Shown here: positions 54,026-62,418 of the stretch, piece after piece
How the letters are laid out: every line of letters begins with the position of its first letter
Numbering within the stretch: the stretch's first letter is position 1
DNA from: Martinezella lusitana
Lineage (GTDB): Bacteria; Pseudomonadota; Alphaproteobacteria; Rhizobiales; Rhizobiaceae
Direction: 5' to 3'
Assembly: GCF_014207095.1 (NCBI RefSeq)
Contig: NZ_JACHBG010000006.1
Span: forward strand, 186,001-250,000
DNA: 64,000 nt
Made by a program: the position numbers and the translations under genes
Notes under the pieces: model-generated
The model's database searches: none
Told to the model about the DNA's origin: nothing
Seen by the model: only the letters and a program-made list of their open reading frames with translations

Positions 54026-55641
54026 GCGCGTCCTCTGACAATGCAGTCGCCGATGCCGGCGATTACGATTTCATCATCGTCGGAGCGGGATCGGCGGGAT
54101 GCGTTCTTGCCAATCGCCTGTCGGCCAACCCGGCAAATCGGGTTCTTTTGCTCGAGGCCGGCGGCAGTGATCGATATCATTGGGTGCATATCCCGATCGG
54201 CTATCTCTTCTGCATGGGCAATCCGCGCACGGATTGGATGATGAAGACGCAGCAGGAAACTGGCCTCAATGGCCGCTCGCTTCCCTATCCGCGGGGAAAG
54301 CTCCTCGGAGGCTGCTCATCGATCAATGGCATGATCTATATGCGCGGCCAGGCTGCCGATTATGATGGCTGGCGGCAGGAGGGCAATGTCGGCTGGGGCT
54401 GGGATGACGTTCTGCCCTATTTCCTGAAGTCGGAGGACAATTATCGCGGTCGGTCGCAGGTTCACGGTGCAGGCGGCGAATGGCGCGTTGAGCGGCAGCG
54501 CCTCTCCTGGCCGATCCTCGATGCGTTTCGAGATGCGGCAGAGGAGCTCGGCATTCCGAAGACCGACGATTTCAATGATGGCGACAACGAAGGGTCCGGT
54601 TATTTCGAGGTCAATCAGCGCGGCGGACTACGCTGGAACACCACCAAGGCCTTTCTGCGCCCTGCCATGAAGCGGGCCAATCTTAGAGTGCTGACAGGCG
54701 CGGAAACGGAAACGCTGCTGTTTGAGGCGCGTCGCGTCAGCGGCGTCCGGTTTCGATTGGATGGCAGGGTTCACGAGGTGCGGGCAAAGCGCGAGGTCAT
54801 CCTTTCGGCCGGAGCGATCAATTCGCCGAAAATACTAGAACTCTCGGGGGTCGGCAGACCCGAACTGCTGCGGCATATCGGCATCGACGTCATACATTCT
54901 CTGAAAGGAGTTGGAGAAAATCTGCAGGATCATTTGCAGATCCGCACCGTATTTCGCATCGAGGGGGCGAAGACGTTGAACCAGCTCTATCATAATCTCT
55001 TTGCCCGGGCCGGCATGGGATTGGAGTACGCGTTCCGCCGCTCCGGCCCTCTGTCCATGGCGCCGAGCCAGCTCGGGATCTTTGCGAAGAGCGATCCGGC
55101 GGTGGCGACGGTCGATCTCGAATATCACGTTCAGCCGCTTAGCACGGACAGGCTGGGCGAACCGCTGCACCGCTATCCCGCCGTCACCGTCTCCGTTTGC
55201 AATCTCCGCCCTGAAAGCCGAGGTACGGTCCATGTCGCCGCGCCGGATGCTTCATCGGCTCCGGAGATAAGGCCGAACTATCTCTCGATGGCGGGGGATC
55301 GCATCGTGGCAGCGCGCTCCATTCGTCATGCTCGCCGTCTTATGCAGGCCAGAGCGATCTCGAAGTTCGCTCCGAGAGAGGTGCTGCCAGGCCCCGAGTT
55401 TCAAAGCGATGAGGAATTGGTTCGAAGGGCAGGCGACATCGCAACGACCATTTTCCACCCGGTTGGGACATGCAAGATGGGAAGCGGCGAGGATGCCGTC
55501 GTCGATTCACAGCTGCGCGTCCATGGTATCGGCGGGCTGAGAGTGGTCGATGCCTCGATCATGCCGAAAATCGTCTCGGGAAACACCAATTCACCGGTCA
55601 TCATGATCGCGGAGAAAGCGGCCGACATAATCTTGAGCTAA
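54022..55641 (+). CDS. GMC-family FAD oxidoreductase (choline dehydrogenase-like)
   Basis: 539 residues. FAD motif DFIIVGAGSAGCVLANRLS near the N-terminus; GMC signature 1 PYPRGKLLGGCSSINGMIYMRG and signature 2 SAGAINSPKILELSGVG are intact, and the C-terminal FHPVGTCKMG and GNTNSPVIMIAEKAAD carry the active-site His and Asn. GTG 54022 overlaps the kinase stop by GTGA. It oxidises an alcohol group with FAD, probably passing electrons to the respiratory chain. As last gene of the sugar operon it could act on a polyol related to the transported compound. Confidence 0.9.
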   Translation: MSASSDNAVADAGDYDFIIVGAGSAGCVLANRLSANPANRVLLLEAGGSDRYHWVHIPIGYLFCMGNPRTDWMMKTQQETGLNGRSLPYPRGKLLGGCSSINGMIYMRGQAADYDGWRQEGNVGWGWDDVLPYFLKSEDNYRGRSQVHGAGGEWRVERQRLSWPILDAFRDAAEELGIPKTDDFNDGDNEGSGYFEVNQRGGLRWNTTKAFLRPAMKRANLRVLTGAETETLLFEARRVSGVRFRLDGRVHEVRAKREVILSAGAINSPKILELSGVGRPELLRHIGIDVIHSLKGVGENLQDHLQIRTVFRIEGAKTLNQLYHNLFARAGMGLEYAFRRSGPLSMAPSQLGIFAKSDPAVATVDLEYHVQPLSTDRLGEPLHRYPAVTVSVCNLRPESRGTVHVAAPDASSAPEIRPNYLSMAGDRIVAARSIRHARRLMQARAISKFAPREVLPGPEFQSDEELVRRAGDIATTIFHPVGTCKMGSGEDAVVDSQLRVHGIGGLRVVDASIMPKIVSGNTNSPVIMIAEKAADIILS

Positions 55642-55654
55642 GTGCCGTTGCCGC

Positions 55655-55677
55655 ATGTTATCGATTATCGATAACAT
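55655..55677. promoter_or_regulatory. Perfect 23-bp palindrome before chrA
   Basis: ATGTTATCGAT and its complement flank a single T at 55666. TTGACA follows at 55681-55686, so the palindrome would lie immediately upstream of a -35 element. It is 13 bp after the GMC stop. The form recalls operators of LacI- or GntR-type regulators; none is encoded beside it. Confidence 0.65.
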
Positions 55678-55854
55678 ATTTTGACAATGCTAGCTCATCC
55701 GAGCGATAGCGAATAGAGCAAAGACCTAGGCGCCGTGAAGCGGATTTACTGAGCCATGAGGAGTGGTCGTGGGCTGATCGGCGAGATGATGGGGCATCGA
55801 GACGATCGGATATCATGCGCGGGTCACACGAGCGAGCAAGTTCAAGAGGAAATG

Positions 55855-57087
55855 ATGAGTGCGCATGATGATGCCTTGGTAGACGAACCAACAGTAAGGG
55901 GCTCGCCGCTTGAGGTTCTTCGCGTCTTCCTCATGCTTGGATTGACCTCCTTCGGTGGTCCGATCGCTCATCTGGGCTACTTTCGTGACGAGCTTGTTGT
56001 GCGGCGAAAATGGATCGATGAGGAAGGTTATGCCGATCTCGTTGCTCTTTGTCAGTTTCTGCCGGGGCCAGCCTCCAGTCAGGTCGGATTTTCGCTCGGG
56101 GTCCTACGCGGCAACGGACTGCTTGGCGGGCTGGCGGCGTGGCTCGGCTTCACCTTGCCGTCCGCTGCGATCCTGTTCGCCTTTGCGGTCGGCACGGCAA
56201 CTTTCACCGGAGCGGCATCGACTGGCGTTGTGCATGGATTGAAACTGGTCGCTGTCGCGGTGATTGCCCAGGCGATCTGGGGAATGGCAAAAAACCTTAC
56301 GCCCGATCGGGGGCGGGCTGCCATTGCTCTTGCGGCGGTTGCCATTGTTGCCTTCGGCGGTGGAGCGCTCTGTCAAACCGGCGCAATCGCTCTCGGAGCG
56401 GTCGGCGGCCTTTGGCTCTGTCGCGGCAACCCATCCTTTGCATCGGCAACTCACTTGCACTTTCCGGTATCGCGTCGCGGCGGAGCTATCGCCCTTATCG
56501 CATTTGCAGCCCTCCTTGTCCTCCCGCCGCTGTTCATGGTGACAAGCAGTCATCAAGCGATTGTGTTGTTCGATGCTTTCTATCGCTCAGGAGCATTGGT
56601 CTTCGGGGGGGGGGGGCATGTCGTTCTTCCTTTGCTGCAGGCCCAAGTCGTGGATTCGGGTTTGGTTACCAACGAATCCTTCCTTACCGGTTACGGTCTG
56701 GCGCAGGCGGTGCCGGGGCCGCTGTTCACGTTTGCGGCCTACCTCGGCACAATCGTGGGGCCGGAACCTAACGGCTTCGCCGGTGCGTCGATCGCCCTTG
56801 TTGCGATCTTCCTTCCGGGGATATTGTTGGTCTATGGCATGCTTCCCTACTGGGATGCGTTGCGGCTTCGGCCGACGGCGCAGGCCGCCATGCGTGGGAC
56901 CAATGCCGCCGTCGTGGGCATCCTTGGTGCCGCGCTCTACAATCCGGTCTGGACATCAGCGGTGCTCTCGTCGAAGGATTTCGCCTTGGCGCTCGCAGGC
57001 TTCCTGCTGCTCACCGTCTGGAAAACGCCGCCCTGGACCGTCGTTTTTCTATTGGCGGCGAGCGGCGCTGCTGCACATATGGTCTGA
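55855..57087 (+). CDS. chrA: ChrA-family chromate/anion transporter
   Basis: 410 residues with two repeated CHR domains, the long form. Domain 1 has LTSFGGPIAHLGYFRDELVVRRKWIDEEGYADLVALCQFLPGPASSQVGFSLG; domain 2 has ALVFGGGGHVVLPLL and YGLAQAVPGPLFTFAAYLG. ChrA exports chromate at the inner membrane; many homologues have unknown anions. ATG 55855 is chosen for AAGAGGA four bases before it; frames to 55756 add polar residues without homology. The FGGGGH motif is coded by a run of 12 G, one Gly more than the usual FGGGH. Confidence 0.9.
   Translation: MSAHDDALVDEPTVRGSPLEVLRVFLMLGLTSFGGPIAHLGYFRDELVVRRKWIDEEGYADLVALCQFLPGPASSQVGFSLGVLRGNGLLGGLAAWLGFTLPSAAILFAFAVGTATFTGAASTGVVHGLKLVAVAVIAQAIWGMAKNLTPDRGRAAIALAAVAIVAFGGGALCQTGAIALGAVGGLWLCRGNPSFASATHLHFPVSRRGGAIALIAFAALLVLPPLFMVTSSHQAIVLFDAFYRSGALVFGGGGHVVLPLLQAQVVDSGLVTNESFLTGYGLAQAVPGPLFTFAAYLGTIVGPEPNGFAGASIALVAIFLPGILLVYGMLPYWDALRLRPTAQAAMRGTNAAVVGILGAALYNPVWTSAVLSSKDFALALAGFLLLTVWKTPPWTVVFLLAASGAAAHMV
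56605..56616. repeat. 12-base poly-G tract inside chrA
   Basis: Twelve consecutive G encode four Gly in the conserved second-domain motif. The tract is in frame. Such runs slip easily in replication and in sequencing. Confidence 0.9.
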
Positions 57088-57139
57088 GCGAGGTTTCAAA
57101 AGAAGCCAACCCCTGTAATGAGATCCCTGGAGCTACTCA

Positions 57140-57700
57140 TCATCGGGTTGAAAGCGGTGGCGGCGGTGGTGGTGTGGTCGAGCCGGAGCCCAGCGAACGC
57201 TGGACCATGACCGTATCGGCCCAGTGACCGTAACGATAGGCAACCGCCGGCAACAGGCCAACCCGCGCGAAGCCGAAGCGCTCGTGCAGGCTGAGCGAGG
57301 CGACGTTGTCTGCATCGATGTAGCCGATCATTTGCCGGAAACCGGCGGCCGCGCAGGCGTCGATCAGCCCGCGCATGAGCAGGCTCCCGACACCCTGGCC
57401 GATATGATCGTGGTGGACATAGATCGAGTGCTTGACGGTGTAGCGATAGGCTGGGCGTTTGCGGAACAATACCACATAGGCGTAGCCAACGACCTTTTCG
57501 CCTTCGAGCGCGACAACGTGAGGGAACCGACGGTTCTTCAGGTTCTTGCGTCGGTCCTTGAGATCGTCCGGCTGCGGCGTGTCATTGTCATCTACCCCGT
57601 CCTCGACGCCGCGACGAATGTGGCGACGGTAGATCGCCAGCATGGCTTCAACGTCGCCCTCGCGTGAGGGGCGAATGACGATCGTCTTGTTCTGCTCCAT
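57140..57700 (-). CDS. GNAT-family N-acetyltransferase (Pat-like)
   Basis: 186 residues. The GNAT core has IRPSREGDVEAMLAIYRRHI at the N-terminus, VGYAYVVLFRKRPAYRYTVKHSIYVH, the acetyl-CoA loop HIGQGVGSLLMRGLIDAC (Q-x-x-G-x-G), and ASLSLHERFGFARVG. This matches phosphinothricin-type acetyltransferases that modify small amines or amino acids. A low-complexity Pro-rich tail (TTPPPPPPLSTR) ends it. It lies 21 bp after the decarboxylase gene on the same strand, so it may acetylate a polyamine or substrate of that enzyme. Confidence 0.9.
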   Translation of the reverse strand: MEQNKTIVIRPSREGDVEAMLAIYRRHIRRGVEDGVDDNDTPQPDDLKDRRKNLKNRRFPHVVALEGEKVVGYAYVVLFRKRPAYRYTVKHSIYVHHDHIGQGVGSLLMRGLIDACAAAGFRQMIGYIDADNVASLSLHERFGFARVGLLPAVAYRYGHWADTVMVQRSLGSGSTTPPPPPPLSTR

Positions 57701-57721
57701 GATCGAACCTGAATTCCCAGC

Positions 57722-60079
57722 CTATTCCGCAACGACGTAAGTATAGAGGCGGATGCGGCCGGTTTCATCAATCTCGCGATAGAGGCCCTGGATTTCGACT
57801 TCGAAGCCAGGGAAGAGATTGAAGCAGGTTTCAAACATCTTGAGATAGTCGAGCATGGGTTTTGCCTCATCCGTCAGGCGCTCGCCCGGCACGATGGTGG
57901 CGATACCCGGCGGATAGACCACGAATGGCGTCGTTGCGATGCGGCCGGCGATGGCGTCGATCGGCAGGTAATCGACATCGTTGCGCACCAGGCAGCGTGC
58001 GGCATCATGGGGCGAGAGCGCGATCGGCGGCAGGTGGGCTGCGGAAAACTGCAACGTCTGCAGCGCGCTGACATTGGCCTGGCGGAAGAAATTATGCATG
58101 TCCGTGCAGAGATCGCGCAGCCTTACGCCTGCGTAGCGGCCCGGTCGGCGGCGATAGAATTCAGGAATAGCCTCTTCCAACAGGGCGTTGTCGTCATAGA
58201 GCTTCTTGAAGGCGACCAGGCCGCTGATCAACGTGCCGGCCTTGCTTGCCTCGACGCCGGGCGTGAGGAGGAAGAGCAGCGAGTTGAGGTCGTTCTTCTC
58301 GGCGACGATGCGGTTTTCACGTAGATATTGCGCAACCACCGGGGCAGGAATGCCGTGCTCGGTGTATTTCCCACTCGCCCGGTCGAAGCCGGGGGTGAGC
58401 AAGGTGAGCTTGTTCGGGTCCGTCATTGCGAAACCCGGCTCCATGCCGGCAAATCCGTGCCACGCAGCGTCGGGCGTCAGGTGCCAGAAGGCCGGATTGG
58501 TCGCAAGCTGGTCGGTGGCGATGCTCTCCCAAGGTACGTCGTGCACGGCGCCAGCGCTCGAGACATCCGGGATTGCCACGCGATCCGGCACGAAAGGCTC
58601 GAAGAACCAGCGTCGCTCTGCGCGTTGTTCCTTCTCTTCGAATTCGCGGCGCACGGCGCGGATTTTCTTGCGCAGCTCGATGCCGAGGCGGATCGTGTCG
58701 TCCCATAGAACTTCGCCCGAACGGCCCTTCATCATCTGCGCGCCGACGTCGAGCGAGGCAAACAGCGGATAGAAGGGCGAGGTCGAAGCGTGCTGCATGA
58801 AGCTTTCGTTGAAGCGTCGATGCTCGACGCGGCGCTTCTGGCCGGTGATGTGCCGGTCCTTCATGTGGATCTGCGAGGCCTGGGAGAAGCTTGCGAGCTG
58901 CTTATGGGTGGATTGCGTGGCAATGATACCGGGCGCGTCCGGGCCGAGTTCGGCAAGGCCCATGGCGAAGCGACCGGCATAGAGCGGATGAAATTTCATG
59001 AAGCCGGCCCAGGCCTCGTCGAACAGGATGTAGTCGCACAGATGACCGATGCGCTTGAGGATCATTTCGGCGTTGTGGATAGTGCCGTCATAGGTGCACT
59101 GCTCCACCACTGCCACGCGGAAGGGGCGCTGCTTCCTGTGCGCTTCCGGATCCTTGACAAGCGGATGGGTACGGATGCGCTCCCGCAGAGCTTCCTCGTC
59201 CATAGCCGCAAAATCCACGGGGCCGATCAAGCCGTAGACATTGCGTCTGGTCGGCAGATAGACCGGAATGCCGCCTGATATCATCAGCGCGCCGTGATGG
59301 GCGGCCTTGTGGTTGTTGCGATCGAACAGCACGAGATCGCCATCGGTGACGAGCGCTGAGAGCGCGACCTTGTTGGACGTGGAGGTGCCGTTCAGGACGA
59401 AGTAGGTCTTTTCGGCGCCGAAAATCTTGGCCGCCTCTTTCTGCGCCGCGAGCGCCGGACCCTCGTGGGTCAGAAGATCGCCAAGATCGAGCACGGAATT
59501 GTCGAGGTCGTCACGAAATACCGCTTCGCCGAGGTGTTCCATGAACACACGGCCGATCGGGCTGCGGCTGTAGAAGATGCCGCCATTGTGCCCAGGGCAG
59601 GTCCAGAGCTGATTGCCTTCCTCGGCATAATCGACCAGTGCGCCAAAGAACGGTGTCTTCAGCGTCTCGGCATATTGCTTGAGCCGGCTGATCAGGCTTT
59701 TGGCGATGAAGGCTGGCGTCTCTTCCGAGAGGAAGACATAGCCGTCGATGAAATCAAGCACTTCGACCGGCACATCCTCGAAACGCTTGCGGCGGATCAA
59801 AAGGATGATCGGGAATTCGAGGCCGCGCCGGCGCATCAGATTGATGAGGGAGGCCGTCTTGCCTTCAAGTCCCTTCTTGCCCCAGTCTACCAGCATGCAG
59901 CCGATGGCGGCGTCCGTCTGGACGGCGATCTCCGCGTCTTCGATATTGCGAGCACGCACGACCTCGAAGCCTGAGCGCTCGATCTCCTCGACGATCTGAT
60001 TGTAGCGGGCGCCCTCCAGATCCTCGCTGTCGAAGGCCGGCGTTGCGAACAGAAAGTTGAAGCGTCTGAAATAATCCAT
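57722..60079 (-). CDS. Orn/Lys/Arg decarboxylase (large PLP enzyme)
   Basis: 785 residues from ATG 60079; an ATG at 60127 would add 16. The N-terminal wing/receiver-like domain is at about 1-130 and the PLP-binding aminotransferase fold I domain at about 150-560. The PLP Lys is in the motif TQSTHKQLASFSQ, with DEAWAGFMKFHP (PLP-contacting Asp) before it. The C-terminal domain carries HNFFRQAN and PPGIATIVPGERL. Which of arginine, lysine or ornithine is decarboxylated cannot be told. It makes a polyamine or precursor. The GNAT gene follows; the leader has a short reading frame and a hairpin. Confidence 0.92.
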   Translation of the reverse strand: MDYFRRFNFLFATPAFDSEDLEGARYNQIVEEIERSGFEVVRARNIEDAEIAVQTDAAIGCMLVDWGKKGLEGKTASLINLMRRRGLEFPIILLIRRKRFEDVPVEVLDFIDGYVFLSEETPAFIAKSLISRLKQYAETLKTPFFGALVDYAEEGNQLWTCPGHNGGIFYSRSPIGRVFMEHLGEAVFRDDLDNSVLDLGDLLTHEGPALAAQKEAAKIFGAEKTYFVLNGTSTSNKVALSALVTDGDLVLFDRNNHKAAHHGALMISGGIPVYLPTRRNVYGLIGPVDFAAMDEEALRERIRTHPLVKDPEAHRKQRPFRVAVVEQCTYDGTIHNAEMILKRIGHLCDYILFDEAWAGFMKFHPLYAGRFAMGLAELGPDAPGIIATQSTHKQLASFSQASQIHMKDRHITGQKRRVEHRRFNESFMQHASTSPFYPLFASLDVGAQMMKGRSGEVLWDDTIRLGIELRKKIRAVRREFEEKEQRAERRWFFEPFVPDRVAIPDVSSAGAVHDVPWESIATDQLATNPAFWHLTPDAAWHGFAGMEPGFAMTDPNKLTLLTPGFDRASGKYTEHGIPAPVVAQYLRENRIVAEKNDLNSLLFLLTPGVEASKAGTLISGLVAFKKLYDDNALLEEAIPEFYRRRPGRYAGVRLRDLCTDMHNFFRQANVSALQTLQFSAAHLPPIALSPHDAARCLVRNDVDYLPIDAIAGRIATTPFVVYPPGIATIVPGERLTDEAKPMLDYLKMFETCFNLFPGFEVEIQGLYREIDETGRIRLYTYVVAE

Positions 60080-60150
60080 CTCGGTACCCGCATTTAAAAC
60101 CAGGGACGAGGTGTCGACGTATTTCATGACATGGATGTGACAGATCTTCG

Positions 60151-60224
60151 GGCGCCGGAAACGGCGCCAGCGAGAAGAGGGCACTCCGGCAGAATTAATA
60201 GGCAATCGAATGACAGCGCTTCAT
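60151..60224 (-). promoter_or_regulatory. Decarboxylase leader: short upstream ORF and GC hairpin
   Basis: On the decarboxylase strand a nine-codon reading frame (MKRCHSIAY, 60224-60195) is followed by a perfect 7-bp hairpin (GGCGCCG at 60168-60162, complement at 60157-60151, four-base loop), then 70 bp to the start. E. coli speF and arginine-linked genes use leader peptides for polyamine control, and alphaproteobacteria have a reported speF leader motif. A match to these is not established here. Confidence 0.4.
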
Positions 60225-60302
60225 GATTCTCAAGGCTTGCAACGGCCCAGCAAAATCCCCTTGTAGCTATCCCCGTCGTATCAGCGCCAAACGGGCGCCG
60301 CC

Positions 60303-61112
60303 TTACATCGCTTTCTGTGGATGCGGCGACCCTTCGTATGCACCCCAGATAGATTGGTCCAGGTTGATCGTGGCACCTGTCATCAGCCCGGATTCCTCCG
60401 AGGAAAGATAGGCGACCGCCCGGGCAACCTCGGCAGGGGAGACCAACCGGCCGAATGGCTGCTCGGCTGCCGCCCTTGTCAGCCAATCTTGATCGGCGCC
60501 ATGATATTCGCGCTGAATGCGATCCTCGCCATCGCTCGACATCCAGCCAATATTGAGGGCGTTGACCCTGATGCGGTTTCTAAGCAGCGCGAAGGCCGTG
60601 TTCCGGGTCAGGGTGTCAAGCGCTCCTTTGGATGAGCAGTAGGCGCTGATGAAGGGTTGGCCCGCCATCGACGACATCGAGGAAATGTTGACGATCGTGC
60701 CTTCTATGCCGTTGGCGATCATGGTCTTGATCGCATCCTGCATCAGAAAAAACGGCGCCCGAACGTTGACGGCGAACATGCGATCGAACAGGTCCTGATC
60801 CGTGTCGAGGATTGTGCCGCGATCGGTGATGGCAGCGACATTGACGAGTGCATCGATGCGGCCGAATTTCTCGACCGCTGTCGCGATGACTTTGCGGCAA
60901 TTCTCCACCTGGCCGAGGTCGGCCGTGACGAATGCGACCGGAATTCCGTATCGATCACTGATCTCGCGTGCATGAGCTTCCCCTTTGGCCGTGCTGCGGC
61001 CGCAGATCGTCAGGCCTGCAGCCCCGCGCTCGGCAAAGAGGCGAGCGACTTCAGCACCTAGCCCCTGCGTGCCGCCGGTTACGACGGCGAATTTTCCATC
61101 CAGTCTGCTCAC
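60303..61112 (-). CDS. SDR-family oxidoreductase
   Basis: 269 residues from GTG 61112. Motifs are [19 protein letters not shown] for NAD(P), NVAAITD (in place of NNAG), and the Ser and Tyr-x3-Lys ([18 protein letters not shown]). The last third has [16 protein letters not shown] and the usual [22 protein letters not shown] at 61121 would overlap the PhyH stop by TTGA but has GGGAGG too close. It lies directly after the PhyH gene and probably oxidises the hydroxylated product of that enzyme. Substrate unknown. Confidence 0.88.
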   Translation of the reverse strand: MSRLDGKFAVVTGGTQGLGAEVARLFAERGAAGLTICGRSTAKGEAHAREISDRYGIPVAFVTADLGQVENCRKVIATAVEKFGRIDALVNVAAITDRGTILDTDQDLFDRMFAVNVRAPFFLMQDAIKTMIANGIEGTIVNISSMSSMAGQPFISAYCSSKGALDTLTRNTAFALLRNRIRVNALNIGWMSSDGEDRIQREYHGADQDWLTRAAAEQPFGRLVSPAEVARAVAYLSSEESGLMTGATINLDQSIWGAYEGSPHPQKAM

Positions 61113-61117
61113 GGATC

Positions 61118-62311
61118 TCAAGCCTCCCTGCGTGCCGCATGGGCGGCGATCAACTCTGCGAACTCTTTGGCGTCCATGCCGGCGTCGATAGCGTCCGCCA
61201 TGATCCGCGCCTGGGTTTTCGGCGCAAGGCCGCCGACGGGCGGGTCGCTATCGAGATTGGTGGGAAAGGCATAGCCTTCGGCCGTTGAAGCGATGACATT
61301 GGCAACCTCCGCACGGCTCAGTGCGCCTGCAGCGAGAGCTGCGATAAGGGCAGGATAGACGGTCACGGCCATTCGATTGCGGTTGGTGCTCTCCATCGCC
61401 CGGCCGAAGGCCGAGGAGACCTGAAGAAGATTGGCCATGCGATAGATGTCTTTCGAGACATTGTTGCCTGCGCCGTGCATGACGGCCGGGTTGAAGAAGA
61501 CGGCGTCGCCCTTCTGCAACGGCAATTGCACGTGATGTTCCGCGAAATACTCCTGAAATTCCGGACGGCCGAAAGCGATGTAGCCTTCAAAGAAGGTCTG
61601 AGAGTAGGGGAGGAACAATGTTGGGCCGCTTTCGAGCGGCATGTCGCAATGCGCAACCGCGCCCTGCAGCGTCAAAAGCGGCGAAACGGCATGGATATGG
61701 CCGGGATAGGCTTGCATCTGCTGCGGAGACATGAAGCCCAGATGATAATCGCGATGGGGTTTTTGCGCCGTGCCACCTGGATTGACGCGATTCATCTGCG
61801 CCGTCATCTGGTAGCCTGCTCCGAGCCAAGCCTCCGATACCATGGCAATGGCCGTCGACGCGTAGTAGCGGGCAAAATTCACCGGATCCGCCAGGCAATG
61901 CTTCTCGAGCGCATTCCAGATGCGATCGTTCGCGCCCGGCTTGGCAAAATGATCGCCGGCACCTTTACCCTTCTCTTTCTCCTCGCGGACGATGGCTTCG
62001 AACACAGTGGTCGCGCGATCAACGACTGCCACATCCGGCATGGCGTTTTTTATCACGATGATACCGGGGCCGGAGGTGAAGGCTTCGACCCACTCAGCCG
62101 TCAGGGCACGGCGTTCGTCTTCGACACCAGCCGCGTGTCGAACCTGGTCGCCCTCATAAATGAGGATATTTTTCCTGATGTCCGCGGCCAAGGGCCAGTC
62201 TGTTGACGTGGCGGTTTTCTCGACGAGGGATTTGAAGGTGTCGAGGCTGCCGCAATCGGCAGACAGCCAAACCTTTTGGCTACGGCGACTTGTGAGCGTT
62301 TGAGCGTCCAT
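61118..62311 (-). CDS. PhyH-family Fe(II)/2-oxoglutarate-dependent dioxygenase
   Basis: 397 residues. The iron ligands of the jelly-roll are the His and Asp in KPHRDYHLGF and the distal His in AVMHGAGNN; the residue after, in RMANLLQVS, should hold 2-oxoglutarate. GPGIIVIKNAMPD starts the core. The enzyme would hydroxylate a small organic substrate with O2 and 2-oxoglutarate. ATG 62311 has GGGAGGAGATC upstream; the frame to 62386 adds unrelated residues. It is the first gene of a two-gene unit with the SDR and faces a LacI regulator across 107 bp. Confidence 0.88.
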   Translation of the reverse strand: MDAQTLTSRRSQKVWLSADCGSLDTFKSLVEKTATSTDWPLAADIRKNILIYEGDQVRHAAGVEDERRALTAEWVEAFTSGPGIIVIKNAMPDVAVVDRATTVFEAIVREEKEKGKGAGDHFAKPGANDRIWNALEKHCLADPVNFARYYASTAIAMVSEAWLGAGYQMTAQMNRVNPGGTAQKPHRDYHLGFMSPQQMQAYPGHIHAVSPLLTLQGAVAHCDMPLESGPTLFLPYSQTFFEGYIAFGRPEFQEYFAEHHVQLPLQKGDAVFFNPAVMHGAGNNVSKDIYRMANLLQVSSAFGRAMESTNRNRMAVTVYPALIAALAAGALSRAEVANVIASTAEGYAFPTNLDSDPPVGGLAPKTQARIMADAIDAGMDAKEFAELIAAHAARREA

Positions 62312-62418
62312 GGTGATCTCCTCCCGAAATGACGTTGGACCTAGGCATTGATCGTAGCCGCGATGCACCCTATGAAAAAGGTACAAGACCCCTCAAAAAC
62401 ACCTCAGAAGGAACCTCG

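Noticed and set aside
44219..55641. The sugar operon as a true AI-2 (lsr) locus
   Set aside because: The kinase reads closer to L-xylulokinases than to LsrK, only one permease gene is present, and AKR, GlpD-like and GMC genes have no place in lsr operons.
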